From contig JACRCP010000077.1 of the NCBI GenBank assembly GCA_016218965.1, positions 1 to 32,414 of the forward strand: a DNA stretch of 32,414 nucleotides, read 5' to 3'. Source of the DNA: Deltaproteobacteria bacterium. Lineage in GTDB: Bacteria; Myxococcota; SpSt-1050; JACRCP01. The notes beneath the pieces are model-generated. The model searched no databases. It saw only the letters and a list, made by a program, of their open reading frames with translations, and was not told the origin of the DNA. The position numbers and the translations under genes were made by a program. This document shows, in pieces, positions 15,262-22,488 of this stretch; within the stretch, counting starts at the first letter, position 1, and each line of letters begins with the position of its first letter.

Positions 15262-15381
15262 TCGCGCCGGAAGAAGGCCTTACGCAACCGTTGCCCGGCA
15301 CGGGCGGACGTCGTTGTGCTCTTGCCGCCCCCGCGAGTCGCGTCGCGCACGGCGGGCACCGAACGGCCGGTCGCTACAACT

Positions 15382-15434
15382 CCAGAAGGTACCACCGACC
15401 GCACCTGTCGTGGCCGGTTTGGCCCCGGGGGGAG
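15382..15434 (+). repeat. 53-bp direct repeat, right copy
   Basis: Right-hand partner of 14585-14637, same orientation, five mismatches by eye. It begins CCAGAAGGTACCACCGACC and ends in a G-rich run. It lies 121 bases beyond the toxin stop. Confidence 0.8.
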
Positions 15435-15468
15435 TAGAGGGGCGCGGAGACGGAACCACGCTTTTTTT

Positions 15469-15491
15469 GCCACAGAGCACACAGAGATCAC
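15469..15491. repeat. Dispersed CACAGAG repeat, intergenic copy
   Basis: GCCACAGAGCACACAGAGATCAC consists of overlapping CACAGAG units (written here as one 23-base site; core CACAGAGATCAC). The same core recurs at 28009-28027 inside a signal-peptide coding region. It sits after a T-run and has no gene of its own. Confidence 0.5.
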
Positions 15492-15563
15492 CGGGAGAAT
15501 CCCCGCGAATAGAAAAACGGCACAAACCACTTGCAAAGTGCGGGGGTCAGAGGGTACGAAAGC

Positions 15564-15612
15564 GGCATGAGGGTGAAGGGCAAAGGGTGAAGGTTGCAGG
15601 GTCAAGGGAAAA
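15564..15612 (+). repeat. Heptanucleotide tandem array (GGGTGAA)
   Basis: Seven consecutive 7-base units: GGCATGA, GGGTGAA, GGGCAAA, GGGTGAA, GGTTGCA, GGGTCAA and GGGAAAA. The period is exact while the bases vary, as in old short tandem repeats. It lies immediately upstream of the GH57-like gene and leaves a purine-rich leader (GAAAGGGGCG) as that gene's ribosome site. Confidence 0.65.
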
Positions 15613-15639
15613 GATCGAACGCGAAAGGGGCGCGGGCGC

Positions 15640-17604
15640 ATGAACAAACTCTGTTCGATCGCGTTGGTGGCGGCACTGGCGGCGGGGTGCACGGGGGCGC
15701 GAGAGACTCCTGTTGACGGGGAGCCGGCGGACGCGGGAGAGCCCGACTCGGGCGCCGCTGCCGATGCGGGAGCGGCCGACGCCGGAACGTGCTTGAACGC
15801 CTTTGACGCGGGGGCGCCCGCGACTGAACAGGTCTACTCGTGCGCGCCCAAGGTCCTGCGCGACAAGGAAGGGAACATCGCGACCAAGTTCGCCCTTTCT
15901 CTGTTTCATTTCAACCTCCAGTACGTCGCGACGGACGACGAGGCCGACAAGAAGAAGTACGAGGACGCGATCATCAAGATCGGGTTTGCGCCGATCCTCG
16001 ACATCCTCGACGCGCACCCGTCATGGACGCTCTCGCTCGAATTCCAGGGATACATGCTCGAGCAGATGGCGAAATTGCACCCGAAGGTCTTCGACAAGTT
16101 CAAAGAGAGCGTCAAGACATGCCAGTCAGAGTTCGTCTCGTTTCATTACTCCGACCAGCTCTTCATCGCCTACGGCGAGCGCGACATGGCCTGGTCGCAC
16201 GCGCTCAACGAGGAGGTGTTCGACATAACGGGCGTGCACCCGTCCGGCGTCGTGTTCACGCAGGAGGGGCAGTTCGGCGAGGGGATGCTCGACTTCATGA
16301 AGTCGCACGAGCGTACCATCGCCCTCTATCCCAGAAACCTCCTCGGTTACTTCACCGGCCATGACAAGGCGTATCCGCTCTGGGATCGTTGGGGGACGCT
16401 CGCCGTTCCCGTCGGAACGGGTTTTGACCTTGCCGAGCCCGCGCCGATCAAAACGACGTGGACGTATTTCAACGACGGCGAGCTTTTGACCACCGGCGGT
16501 TTCTCGCCGTACTTCGTAGATACCGGGAACTACAACGTGGACGAGGCGTCAATCCAGAAATACGTCGACGAGCTTTCGGCGATCGAGGCGCAGGGGTACG
16601 TCATTGCTTCGGTCGGCGACTATGTCGAGACGATCAAGGCGCTGGGTCTTTCGCCAAGACCGCTGCCCGATCCGCTCGACGGGACATGGCAGCCCGGGGA
16701 CACTTTCAACGTCGGGAGATGGATGGGCGTCAAGGCGTCGAACATCGAAATGGACAACCGGGTCCTCACTTCGAACTACCGCGCGCGGACCGAGGTGCTC
16801 GCGGCCGAGACGATGGCCGCCGCGGCTCTAGTGTCCGGCGTCTGCACCGACGCCGCGCAGGCGGAACTTCACGAGGCCCGGCGCGAATTGGCGCTCGCGC
16901 AGGTCTCCGACTCGACAGGCTGGTTCCCGGCGACTTTCGAGGTCGACTACTCGCTCAACCACGCGTCGCTCTCGTCCGCCGCGGCGACCGAGGCGATCAC
17001 TACGCTCAAGGCGGCGATGGGGATCGAAAACGCCGTGATTGACACCGCAGCCGGAACGGTCGCCACGGACGCCGAGGGGGGCTCGGGCGGGGAGCCGGTC
17101 TTTGGCGAGTGCCCCGCGGATATCGCCGCGTGGCAGCTCGCCGCGGGAGGGTACGACGTCACACGGTCGTGTGCGGTCATAGACAACCGCGTCGAGGCCC
17201 GTCTTGCGTTTAATCCCGCGACGGACGTCGTCAACCGCCTGGTCGAACTCGCAATCCCGGCGGATACGACGTTCGTCGAGTACACCCCCGCGCTCCTCGA
17301 TCACTACGACGCCGACAAGGCCGCGGTCAAGTACCCGTCTTCGGAGTTCCTCCAGCCAATCATGTGGATTCCGGCAGCAAACGGGCTTGTCGGTCTCGGC
17401 GGCGGGGAGTACCTCGTCAAGCACTGCGGGCATCTTCACCTCGCCGTCGGCATCGACAAGGGCCCGCCGGGGGCGATTCGGTTCAAGGACGAGAACGCCC
17501 CGCTCGAGCCGTTCGAATGGCGGCTTTCGGTCGTGACCGGCGACGCCGCCGCGGGGTACGAGTGGGCAAAAAAGATCAACACACATCCGACGGTCCATCG
17601 TTGA
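15640..17604 (+). CDS. Glycoside hydrolase GH57/GH38-like lipoprotein
   Basis: 654 residues. MNKLCSIALVAALAAGC is a lipoprotein signal (Cys17), followed by a DAG-rich linker to about 60. Residues about 75-350 look like the (beta/alpha)7 barrel of GH57/GH38-type enzymes: ALSLFHFNLQY with an early His-x-Asn, WTLSLEFQGYMLEQM, FVSFHYSDQLFIAYGERD and GVVFTQEGQFGEGM, whose Glu residues are candidates for the catalytic nucleophile. The remainder (350-654) would be a helical and beta-sandwich part. GH57 enzymes act on alpha-glucans or other alpha-linked sugars; the substrate is unknown, and a polysaccharide deacetylase-like or non-catalytic role is possible. The first ATG has GAAAGGGGCG upstream. It ends 48 bases before panB but is probably functionally separate. 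Confidence 0.6.
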   Translation: MNKLCSIALVAALAAGCTGARETPVDGEPADAGEPDSGAAADAGAADAGTCLNAFDAGAPATEQVYSCAPKVLRDKEGNIATKFALSLFHFNLQYVATDDEADKKKYEDAIIKIGFAPILDILDAHPSWTLSLEFQGYMLEQMAKLHPKVFDKFKESVKTCQSEFVSFHYSDQLFIAYGERDMAWSHALNEEVFDITGVHPSGVVFTQEGQFGEGMLDFMKSHERTIALYPRNLLGYFTGHDKAYPLWDRWGTLAVPVGTGFDLAEPAPIKTTWTYFNDGELLTTGGFSPYFVDTGNYNVDEASIQKYVDELSAIEAQGYVIASVGDYVETIKALGLSPRPLPDPLDGTWQPGDTFNVGRWMGVKASNIEMDNRVLTSNYRARTEVLAAETMAAAALVSGVCTDAAQAELHEARRELALAQVSDSTGWFPATFEVDYSLNHASLSSAAATEAITTLKAAMGIENAVIDTAAGTVATDAEGGSGGEPVFGECPADIAAWQLAAGGYDVTRSCAVIDNRVEARLAFNPATDVVNRLVELAIPADTTFVEYTPALLDHYDADKAAVKYPSSEFLQPIMWIPAANGLVGLGGGEYLVKHCGHLHLAVGIDKGPPGAIRFKDENAPLEPFEWRLSVVTGDAAAGYEWAKKINTHPTVHR

Positions 17605-17652
17605 CAATCCCTGCGGCCGATGCGATAGAAACGCCGAAACAGGGAGGTGACC

Positions 17653-18525
17653 GTGGCCGAAGCAGAGAAGAAACGCGTCAAGGTTTCGATTCCGTCGTTG
17701 TTTGCGAAAAAGGAGCGCGGCGAGAAGATCTCGTGGCTCACCTGCTACGATTTTCCGTTCGCGCAGCTTATGGACCAGGCCGGGGTCGAGATGATCCTCG
17801 TGGGCGACTCGGCCGCCATGACCGTGCACGGCCACAAGGGCACGCTGCCGATCACGATGGACGAGATGATAAGCCACTCGAAGGCCGTTGTCCGCGGCGC
17901 CCCGCACTGCTTCGTTATAGGCGACATGCCGTTCATGTCGTACCAGATAAGCGTCGAGGAGGCGATCCGCAACGCCGGCCGGTTCATGAAGGAGGGCGGG
18001 TGCGACGCCATCAAGCTCGAAGGCGGCCGGCGCGTGACCCCCATGGTCCGCGGGATCGTGGATGCGGGAATCCCCGTCATCGGCCACATCGGTCTTACGC
18101 CCCAGTCGTCGTCCATGCTCGGCGGCGCGCGGATTCAGGGGAAGACCGCGGCGTCGGCGCGGGCGCTCGTTGACGACGCGAAGGCGCTTGCGGAGGCGGG
18201 CGCGTTTGCCATCTTGCTGGAGCTGATACCGACGCCCGTCTCGGACGCCATCATGAAGGCCGTCCCCGATCTCCTTATCTTCGGCATCGGCGCCGGGCCC
18301 GTCTGCCATGGGCAACTTGTCATCATGCACGACCTGATAGGACTCTTCCAGGCGTTCCAGCCCAAGTTCGTGAAAAAATACGTCAACATCTCGGAGATCG
18401 TCGAGCGGGCCTTCGAACAATACGTGCGCGAGGTGAAGGACCGGACGTTCCCTGCAAAGGAAAACGAGTACGAGATTGACCCCAAGGAGATCGGAAAGCT
18501 CAAGAAGATGCTCAAGAAGGCATGA
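17653..18525 (+). CDS. panB: 3-methyl-2-oxobutanoate hydroxymethyltransferase
   Basis: 290 residues, the family's usual length. PanB adds a hydroxymethyl group from 5,10-methylene-tetrahydrofolate to alpha-ketoisovalerate, giving ketopantoate for pantothenate and CoA synthesis in the cytosol. Motifs seen: ISWLTCYDFPFAQLMDQAGV, the Mg-binding VGDSAAMTVHG, MPFMSYQ, DAIKLEGG, GHIGLTPQS, and LELIPTPVSDAI followed by IGIGAGP-type FGIGAGPVCHGQ. I chose GTG 17653 because GGGAGG lies five bases before it; a GTG at 17647 overlaps that site. The DTVLGH-type strand of some homologues reads GDSAAMTVHG here. No other pantothenate genes are adjacent; the next gene is a transsulfuration enzyme. Confidence 0.93.
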   Translation: MAEAEKKRVKVSIPSLFAKKERGEKISWLTCYDFPFAQLMDQAGVEMILVGDSAAMTVHGHKGTLPITMDEMISHSKAVVRGAPHCFVIGDMPFMSYQISVEEAIRNAGRFMKEGGCDAIKLEGGRRVTPMVRGIVDAGIPVIGHIGLTPQSSSMLGGARIQGKTAASARALVDDAKALAEAGAFAILLELIPTPVSDAIMKAVPDLLIFGIGAGPVCHGQLVIMHDLIGLFQAFQPKFVKKYVNISEIVERAFEQYVREVKDRTFPAKENEYEIDPKEIGKLKKMLKKA

Positions 18526-18532
18526 GGCGTGA

Positions 18533-18580
18533 GTTCCCGAAAGGGAACGGCATCGTATAGCCCAGGACGTGAGTCCTGGG
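18533..18580 (+). promoter_or_regulatory. Two GNRA-capped hairpins in the leader of the PLP enzyme gene
   Basis: GTTCCC-GAAA-GGGAAC (18533-18548) and CCCAGGAC-GTGA-GTCCTGGG (18561-18580) are perfect stems of 6 and 8 bp whose four-base loops both fit the GNRA rule (GAAA, GUGA in RNA). They lie between the panB stop and the ribosome site (GGAAGGGTGG) of the next gene. They may be a structured leader, a processing or termination signal, or a REP-type repeat; no T-run follows either stem. The sequence does not match a riboswitch I can recognise. Confidence 0.6.
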
Positions 18581-18600
18581 AACCCGGAAGGGTGGATCAC

Positions 18601-20061
18601 ATGAGCCGCCAGAAGTTCAGCCCGGGGGCACTAAGGCTCGCGAAGATTGCAAAAAAGGACATCGAGGCGCGCGAGCGGTACGTCCGCGACGTCGTCAAGC
18701 GGTGGAAATTCGACACCGTCGCGGTCCACGGCCTCTACTCGGTCGAGGAGGCCCTGCGTTTTAACCAAGGCGCGGTGGTCGAGCCGATCTTCATGAGCTC
18801 TTCGCAGGGGTACTACAGCGCCGACCACATGGAGGCCGGGCTCGGGTACCTCGTCCCCAACTGGTGCTACTCGCGCATCGCCAACCCGTCGCTTTACTAC
18901 CTCGAGGCGACCATGGCGCTAATCGAGGGGTACGGGTGCGACGATCTCACGGACTGCTGCACGTTCTCTTCGGGGATGGCGGCAATCGTGAGCGCGATCG
19001 AGCCGTTCCTCACGCGCCGGGAGTGCGGCGAGAAGCTGAACTTCGTCGCGACCTGCCAGGTCTACGGCGGGACATTCCAGCAGTTTGCCGAGCGCCAGCA
19101 AAAGGACAAGGGGATCGAGTGGCGCTGCATCATCGACTCGACGGATCCGGACGAGTGGCGTCGCAACATCGACGGCAACACGCGGTTTCTCTACGGCGAG
19201 CTGCCGTCGAACCCCGGGCAGGCGTTTTTCGATCTCGACGCGGTGACGGCGCTCGCGCACGAGCACGGGATCCCGATGATCGTCGACTCGACGGTGGCGA
19301 CCCCGGCGCTCCTGCGCCCCCTCGCCCGCGGCGCCGACATCGTCGTCCAGTCGGTGACCAAATCGCTTGCGTCCAGCGGTTTCGGGATCGCCGGCGCGCT
19401 AATCTCACGGCGCAACATCGTAACAAACGTCCGCGTCCCCGGAATGAAGGAAAACTTCGCCCAGTGGGTAAAATTCCTCCCCGGCAGAGACAACGGCCCC
19501 AACTTGAGCCCCATGCAGGCGATACTGTCGCTAAACGACATCCGTACGCTGCGGCCGCGCATGGACAGGCTCTCTCGAAGCGCCCAGAGGGTCGCCGAGT
19601 TCCTCGAGAGCCACCCCCGCGTGGCGTCGGTCAACTACCTCGGGCTCAAGGACAACCCGCTCCACGCCCTCGCAAGAAAGTACATGGTGCTCGTAGATTC
19701 GGAGCACGACACCGGGACGAAGGAAAACCGCTACGGTCACCTCCTGTCGTTCTGCGTTGACGGCTCGCCCAAAGACACGCGTGATTTCTTCGACGCGCTC
19801 GACCGGATCTGGCGCGCGACAGACCTCGGGCGCATCAAGTCGGTCGCCACAATCCCGGCCATCTCCACACACTCCCAGCAGGGCGAGGAGGGCCGCAAGA
19901 TGGCAAAAATCCAGCCCACAATGGTCCGCCTCTGCGTGGGCGGCGAGCACCCCGACGACATCATCGCCGATCTCGACCAAGCCCTGCGCCGCATAGGCAG
20001 TCCCAAAAAGAAGCGCGCCTTCCCCACCTTCGCCGCAGGCGGCGGCGCCGCGCTGGCGTAG
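18601..20061 (+). CDS. Cys/Met-metabolism PLP enzyme (cystathionine gamma-synthase / gamma-lyase family)
   Basis: 486 residues, some 80 longer than typical MetB/MetC. Family landmarks: YSRIANPSLYYLEATMALIEG with the phosphate-contacting Tyr90/Arg92, the FSSGMAAI loop, VDSTVATP with Asp229 pairing the pyridine nitrogen, and VVQSVTKSLASSGFGIAG with Lys254 as the Schiff-base lysine. HALARKYM and the closing segment STHSQQGEEGRKMAKIQPTMVRLCVGGEHPDDIIADLDQAL are also typical (family: T-x-P-x-x-x-x-H, R-L-S-V-G-x-E). It catalyses a gamma-replacement or elimination on a homoserine ester, cystathionine or methionine; which one cannot be told. An N-terminal extension of about 35 residues is unusual. 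The start has GGAAGGGTGG upstream. It follows panB by 75 bases, probably in one operon. Confidence 0.87.
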   Translation: MSRQKFSPGALRLAKIAKKDIEARERYVRDVVKRWKFDTVAVHGLYSVEEALRFNQGAVVEPIFMSSSQGYYSADHMEAGLGYLVPNWCYSRIANPSLYYLEATMALIEGYGCDDLTDCCTFSSGMAAIVSAIEPFLTRRECGEKLNFVATCQVYGGTFQQFAERQQKDKGIEWRCIIDSTDPDEWRRNIDGNTRFLYGELPSNPGQAFFDLDAVTALAHEHGIPMIVDSTVATPALLRPLARGADIVVQSVTKSLASSGFGIAGALISRRNIVTNVRVPGMKENFAQWVKFLPGRDNGPNLSPMQAILSLNDIRTLRPRMDRLSRSAQRVAEFLESHPRVASVNYLGLKDNPLHALARKYMVLVDSEHDTGTKENRYGHLLSFCVDGSPKDTRDFFDALDRIWRATDLGRIKSVATIPAISTHSQQGEEGRKMAKIQPTMVRLCVGGEHPDDIIADLDQALRRIGSPKKKRAFPTFAAGGGAALA

Positions 20062-20132
20062 GTGTTCCTCTCGGTTTGACGGATTCCCACGGATTGCGTT
20101 TTCGGCGGGCGTTGTAGTAGTGTTGGCCTACA

Positions 20133-21395
20133 ATGGATGACGAAGCCCGAAAAGTCATCTCGGGCCACCTGGGGCCGGACGAGAAACTCCTCTGGTGCGG
20201 GAGGCCGAAACAGGGTCCGATCCTGCGAAAGACTGAAATCATCGGGATACCGCTCTCGTTGTTGGTCAGCGTAGGGCTACTTTCGTTCGGATTTTGGATG
20301 TGGCAGGGCCATCAGGAAATGGAACAGTCCCTTTCCGCGTTCAGGGACGTGGCTCAAGTGTCAGCGGCGATCTTCATGATCCTGGTGGGCCGGTTCTTTC
20401 TTGACGCGTGGCGAAGAAGGTGGACTTTTTTCGGGCTTACCAACGACCGCATAATAATCGTCAGAGGCTGGTTCCGCCGGCTTGTCGTCAGCCGGTTTGT
20501 CACCGCCCTCGGAAAGGTCCGGCTCACCGAGCACGCCAGCGGGTACGGGACCCTCGACTTCAACACCGAGGAGGAGGACGCCAGACCGTGGTACGAGAAA
20601 AGGGTGTTCGGTTTTGAGTGGCTCACGCCGGAGCGTGGGATCCCGCGGATGGAATACATTCCCGACGGGAAAGCGGTCTACGACCTGATCATGACCACGG
20701 GGGACATCTCGTGCCGAAGAGGTATTGAAGGGGCGGCGCAGCGCTCCGAACCGGACGTGGCGCAACGGCCTCCTTCCGACATCCGCGCATCGTTTTTCGA
20801 TCCCACCGCGGGGATTGACCCCAAGGCCGAGGCTGAAATCCGAGGGTGCATGGACCAAGGAGAAGTCCTTCTCTGGGCAGGGCGGCCTCACCAAGGCTAC
20901 TTGTTCAATCTGGTAGATCTGAGCCTTGCCGCGTTCGGCGTCCCGTGGATCTACTTCGCTGCCGCCCGATTTGCCGACGCTTTCCAGAATCTTGGGGTGA
21001 ACGCGACGACAATCGCTTCGGCAATCGTCGGAATGATCATGTTGCCCATCGGTCTGTACTTGTGTCCAGGGCGGATACTTTTGGACATTTTGATCAGACG
21101 CAGGACCTTCTATGGCGTTTCCACGGAAAACTTGGTTTTGATTTCGGGACTTCGCGAGGTGCGTTACAACAGCATTTACTTGAAAGACATTCCGAGGGCG
21201 AGCGTGGCAACGAGGTCCGGTCGTCGCGGTACAATCACGTTCGCCGAGTCATTTGAAGTTCAATCAGCTGAGAAGAACGTGTGGGCAACGAACCTGCATA
21301 TCTACCTAGACTCGCTCTTCATGGTCGAGGACCCCGACGAGGTCTGCGAGATAGTCCACCGGGCGCGGCGGGAGGCGGCGGGGCGGGGGCAGTGA
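20133..21395 (+). CDS. Membrane protein with two bacterial PH-like repeats
   Basis: 420 residues built from an internal duplication. Each half opens with an acidic E-x-x-L-L-W-x-G-R-P motif (EKLLWCGRPKQGPIL at about 17, EVLLWAGRPHQGYLF at about 246), then two membrane segments (about 38-54 and 75-90; 255-282 and 290-312), then a YxT/S-type strand set (TFFGLTNDRIIIVRG; TFYGVSTENLVLISG) as in bacterial PH (DUF304-like) domains. Role unknown; such proteins are thought to bind membrane surfaces. The first ATG at 20133 has no strong ribosome site. The second half diverges from the first, so the duplication is not recent. It stands alone after the PLP enzyme gene. Confidence 0.75.
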   Translation: MDDEARKVISGHLGPDEKLLWCGRPKQGPILRKTEIIGIPLSLLVSVGLLSFGFWMWQGHQEMEQSLSAFRDVAQVSAAIFMILVGRFFLDAWRRRWTFFGLTNDRIIIVRGWFRRLVVSRFVTALGKVRLTEHASGYGTLDFNTEEEDARPWYEKRVFGFEWLTPERGIPRMEYIPDGKAVYDLIMTTGDISCRRGIEGAAQRSEPDVAQRPPSDIRASFFDPTAGIDPKAEAEIRGCMDQGEVLLWAGRPHQGYLFNLVDLSLAAFGVPWIYFAAARFADAFQNLGVNATTIASAIVGMIMLPIGLYLCPGRILLDILIRRRTFYGVSTENLVLISGLREVRYNSIYLKDIPRASVATRSGRRGTITFAESFEVQSAEKNVWATNLHIYLDSLFMVEDPDEVCEIVHRARREAAGRGQ

Positions 21396-21520
21396 AGAGT
21401 TATCCCCGGTTTGATCCGGGTCGGCCCAGTGATTGTCATCCTCCAAGGACTGAATCAAAGGGGAGTCGTTTGCGCGAACGGGGTCGAAAAGACAGGGGGA
21501 AACGGGCTGGCGACGAGGTC

Positions 21521-21658
21521 ATGAACAAAGCGTGGAGCGATATCGAGGAAGCTCTCGCCCGCTCCGAACCGTTCTACGCGACCTGGCGCGAGGCGATCGA
21601 GGCGACCAGGCAGCGGGCGGTGCGCAAGGTCGGGAAACACAAAAAGAAGTCGAGGTGA
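21521..21658 (+). CDS. 45-residue ORF coupled to the SDR gene
   Basis: MNKAWSDIEEALARSEPFYATWREAIEATRQRAVRKVGKHKKKSR is described by its pattern: an acidic amphipathic helix followed by a strongly basic tail (KVGKHKKKSR). A GAGG lies six bases before the ATG. Its TGA overlaps the GTG of the SDR gene (GTGA), the usual sign of translational coupling. No family recognised. It could be a small nucleic-acid-binding protein or a leader ORF controlling translation of the SDR gene. Confidence 0.5.
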   Translation: MNKAWSDIEEALARSEPFYATWREAIEATRQRAVRKVGKHKKKSR

Positions 21659-22434
21659 GCTTGGACCTTCAACTCTCCGGAAAAGTGGCGCTGGTTTGCG
21701 GGGGAAGCAAGGGGCTGGGACGGGCGGCGGCGGGGTCGCTCAAACGCGAGGGGGCCAGGGTGGCGATCTGCGCGCGGGGGGAGGAGACGCTCCGGCTTGC
21801 CGCGAGGGAGATCGGAGCGTTCGGTGTTCAGTGCGACGTGACGGTGGACGCCGACCGGGAGCGGTGCGTCGAGATGGTGGAGCGCGATCTGGGACCGATC
21901 GACGTCCTCGTCAACAACGCCGGCGGGCCGCCGCCCGGAGGTTTTGACGTTCACGATATGGACGCGTGGCGAAACGCGGTCGAGCTCTCGTTCCTCTCGG
22001 CGGTGGACTTCGCCCGCCGGGTCCTTCCCGGCATGCGCGCCCGCAGGTCGGGCCGGATCATCAACGTCACGTCCTACGGGGCGCTCGAGTACATCCCCGG
22101 CCTCCTGCTCTCGTCATCCATCCGGCCCTCGGTGCTCGCGTGGACGCGCGGGCTCGCACGCGAGGTCGGGCCTGACAACGTCGGGGTGGTTTCGATCTGT
22201 CAGGGGCTTTTCAGGACCGACCGGCTGATGGGCCTTTTGAAAACCCGTGCCGCCTCGGCCGGGATCACGCCCGAGCAGGCCGAAAGGAACTGGTTGGCCG
22301 AGGTCCCCGTGGGCAGGATGGGCGACCCGGCGGAGTTGGGCGACCTCGTGGCCTACCTCGCCTCCCCCTGCGCCGCCTACATCACCGGGACCGCGATCGC
22401 GATCGAGGGCGGGATCATGAGAAGGCTCATTTGA
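21655..22434 (+). CDS. Short-chain dehydrogenase/reductase-family protein lacking the catalytic Tyr/Lys
   Basis: 259 residues from GTG 21655, which overlaps the stop of the small ORF. The Rossmann part is intact: ALVCGGSKGLGRAAA (G-x-x-x-G-x-G), CDVTVD, and LVNNAGGPPPGG (NNAG). GRIINVTSYGALEYIPGLLLSSSIRPSVLAWTRGLARE covers the active site: the catalytic Ser is available (TSY) but the Tyr-x-x-x-Lys pair is replaced by Ser and Arg, as in a divergent FabG-like subgroup. DPAELGDLVAYLASPCAAYITGTAIAIEGG is the standard C-terminal end. It probably still binds NAD(P), but its chemistry is uncertain. It converges with the metallophosphoesterase gene. Confidence 0.85.
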   Translation: MSLDLQLSGKVALVCGGSKGLGRAAAGSLKREGARVAICARGEETLRLAAREIGAFGVQCDVTVDADRERCVEMVERDLGPIDVLVNNAGGPPPGGFDVHDMDAWRNAVELSFLSAVDFARRVLPGMRARRSGRIINVTSYGALEYIPGLLLSSSIRPSVLAWTRGLAREVGPDNVGVVSICQGLFRTDRLMGLLKTRAASAGITPEQAERNWLAEVPVGRMGDPAELGDLVAYLASPCAAYITGTAIAIEGGIMRRLI

Positions 22435-22488
22435 GTAGCCAGTGGCCAGTCGCCAGTCGTCAGTCATCAGTCGTCAGTCGTGAGTCGT
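22433..22488. repeat. Heptanucleotide tandem array (CAGTCGT) filling a convergent gap
   Basis: Eight consecutive 7-base units: GAGTAGC, CAGTGGC, CAGTCGC, CAGTCGT, CAGTCAT, CAGTCGT, CAGTCGT and GAGTCGT. It begins in the stop codon of the SDR gene and ends at the stop of the converging metallophosphoesterase gene, so it makes up the whole intergenic space. Same unit as 4128-4159 in reverse complement. Confidence 0.75.

Larger units (their letters stand above)
15262..15639. other. Repeat-bearing gap between the toxin gene and the GH57-like lipoprotein gene
   Basis: 378 bases without a credible gene. From left to right it holds about 120 bases of plain high-GC sequence, the right copy of the 53-bp repeat (15382-15434), a run of seven T, a CACAGAG repeat (15469-15491) and a GGGTGAA heptamer array (15564-15612) that ends 27 bases before the next start codon. 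Confidence 0.6.

Noticed and set aside
16828..18600. 590-codon minus-strand open frame across the GH57-like and panB genes
   Set aside because: It spans two clearly coding plus-strand genes and has no recognisable domain or ribosome site.
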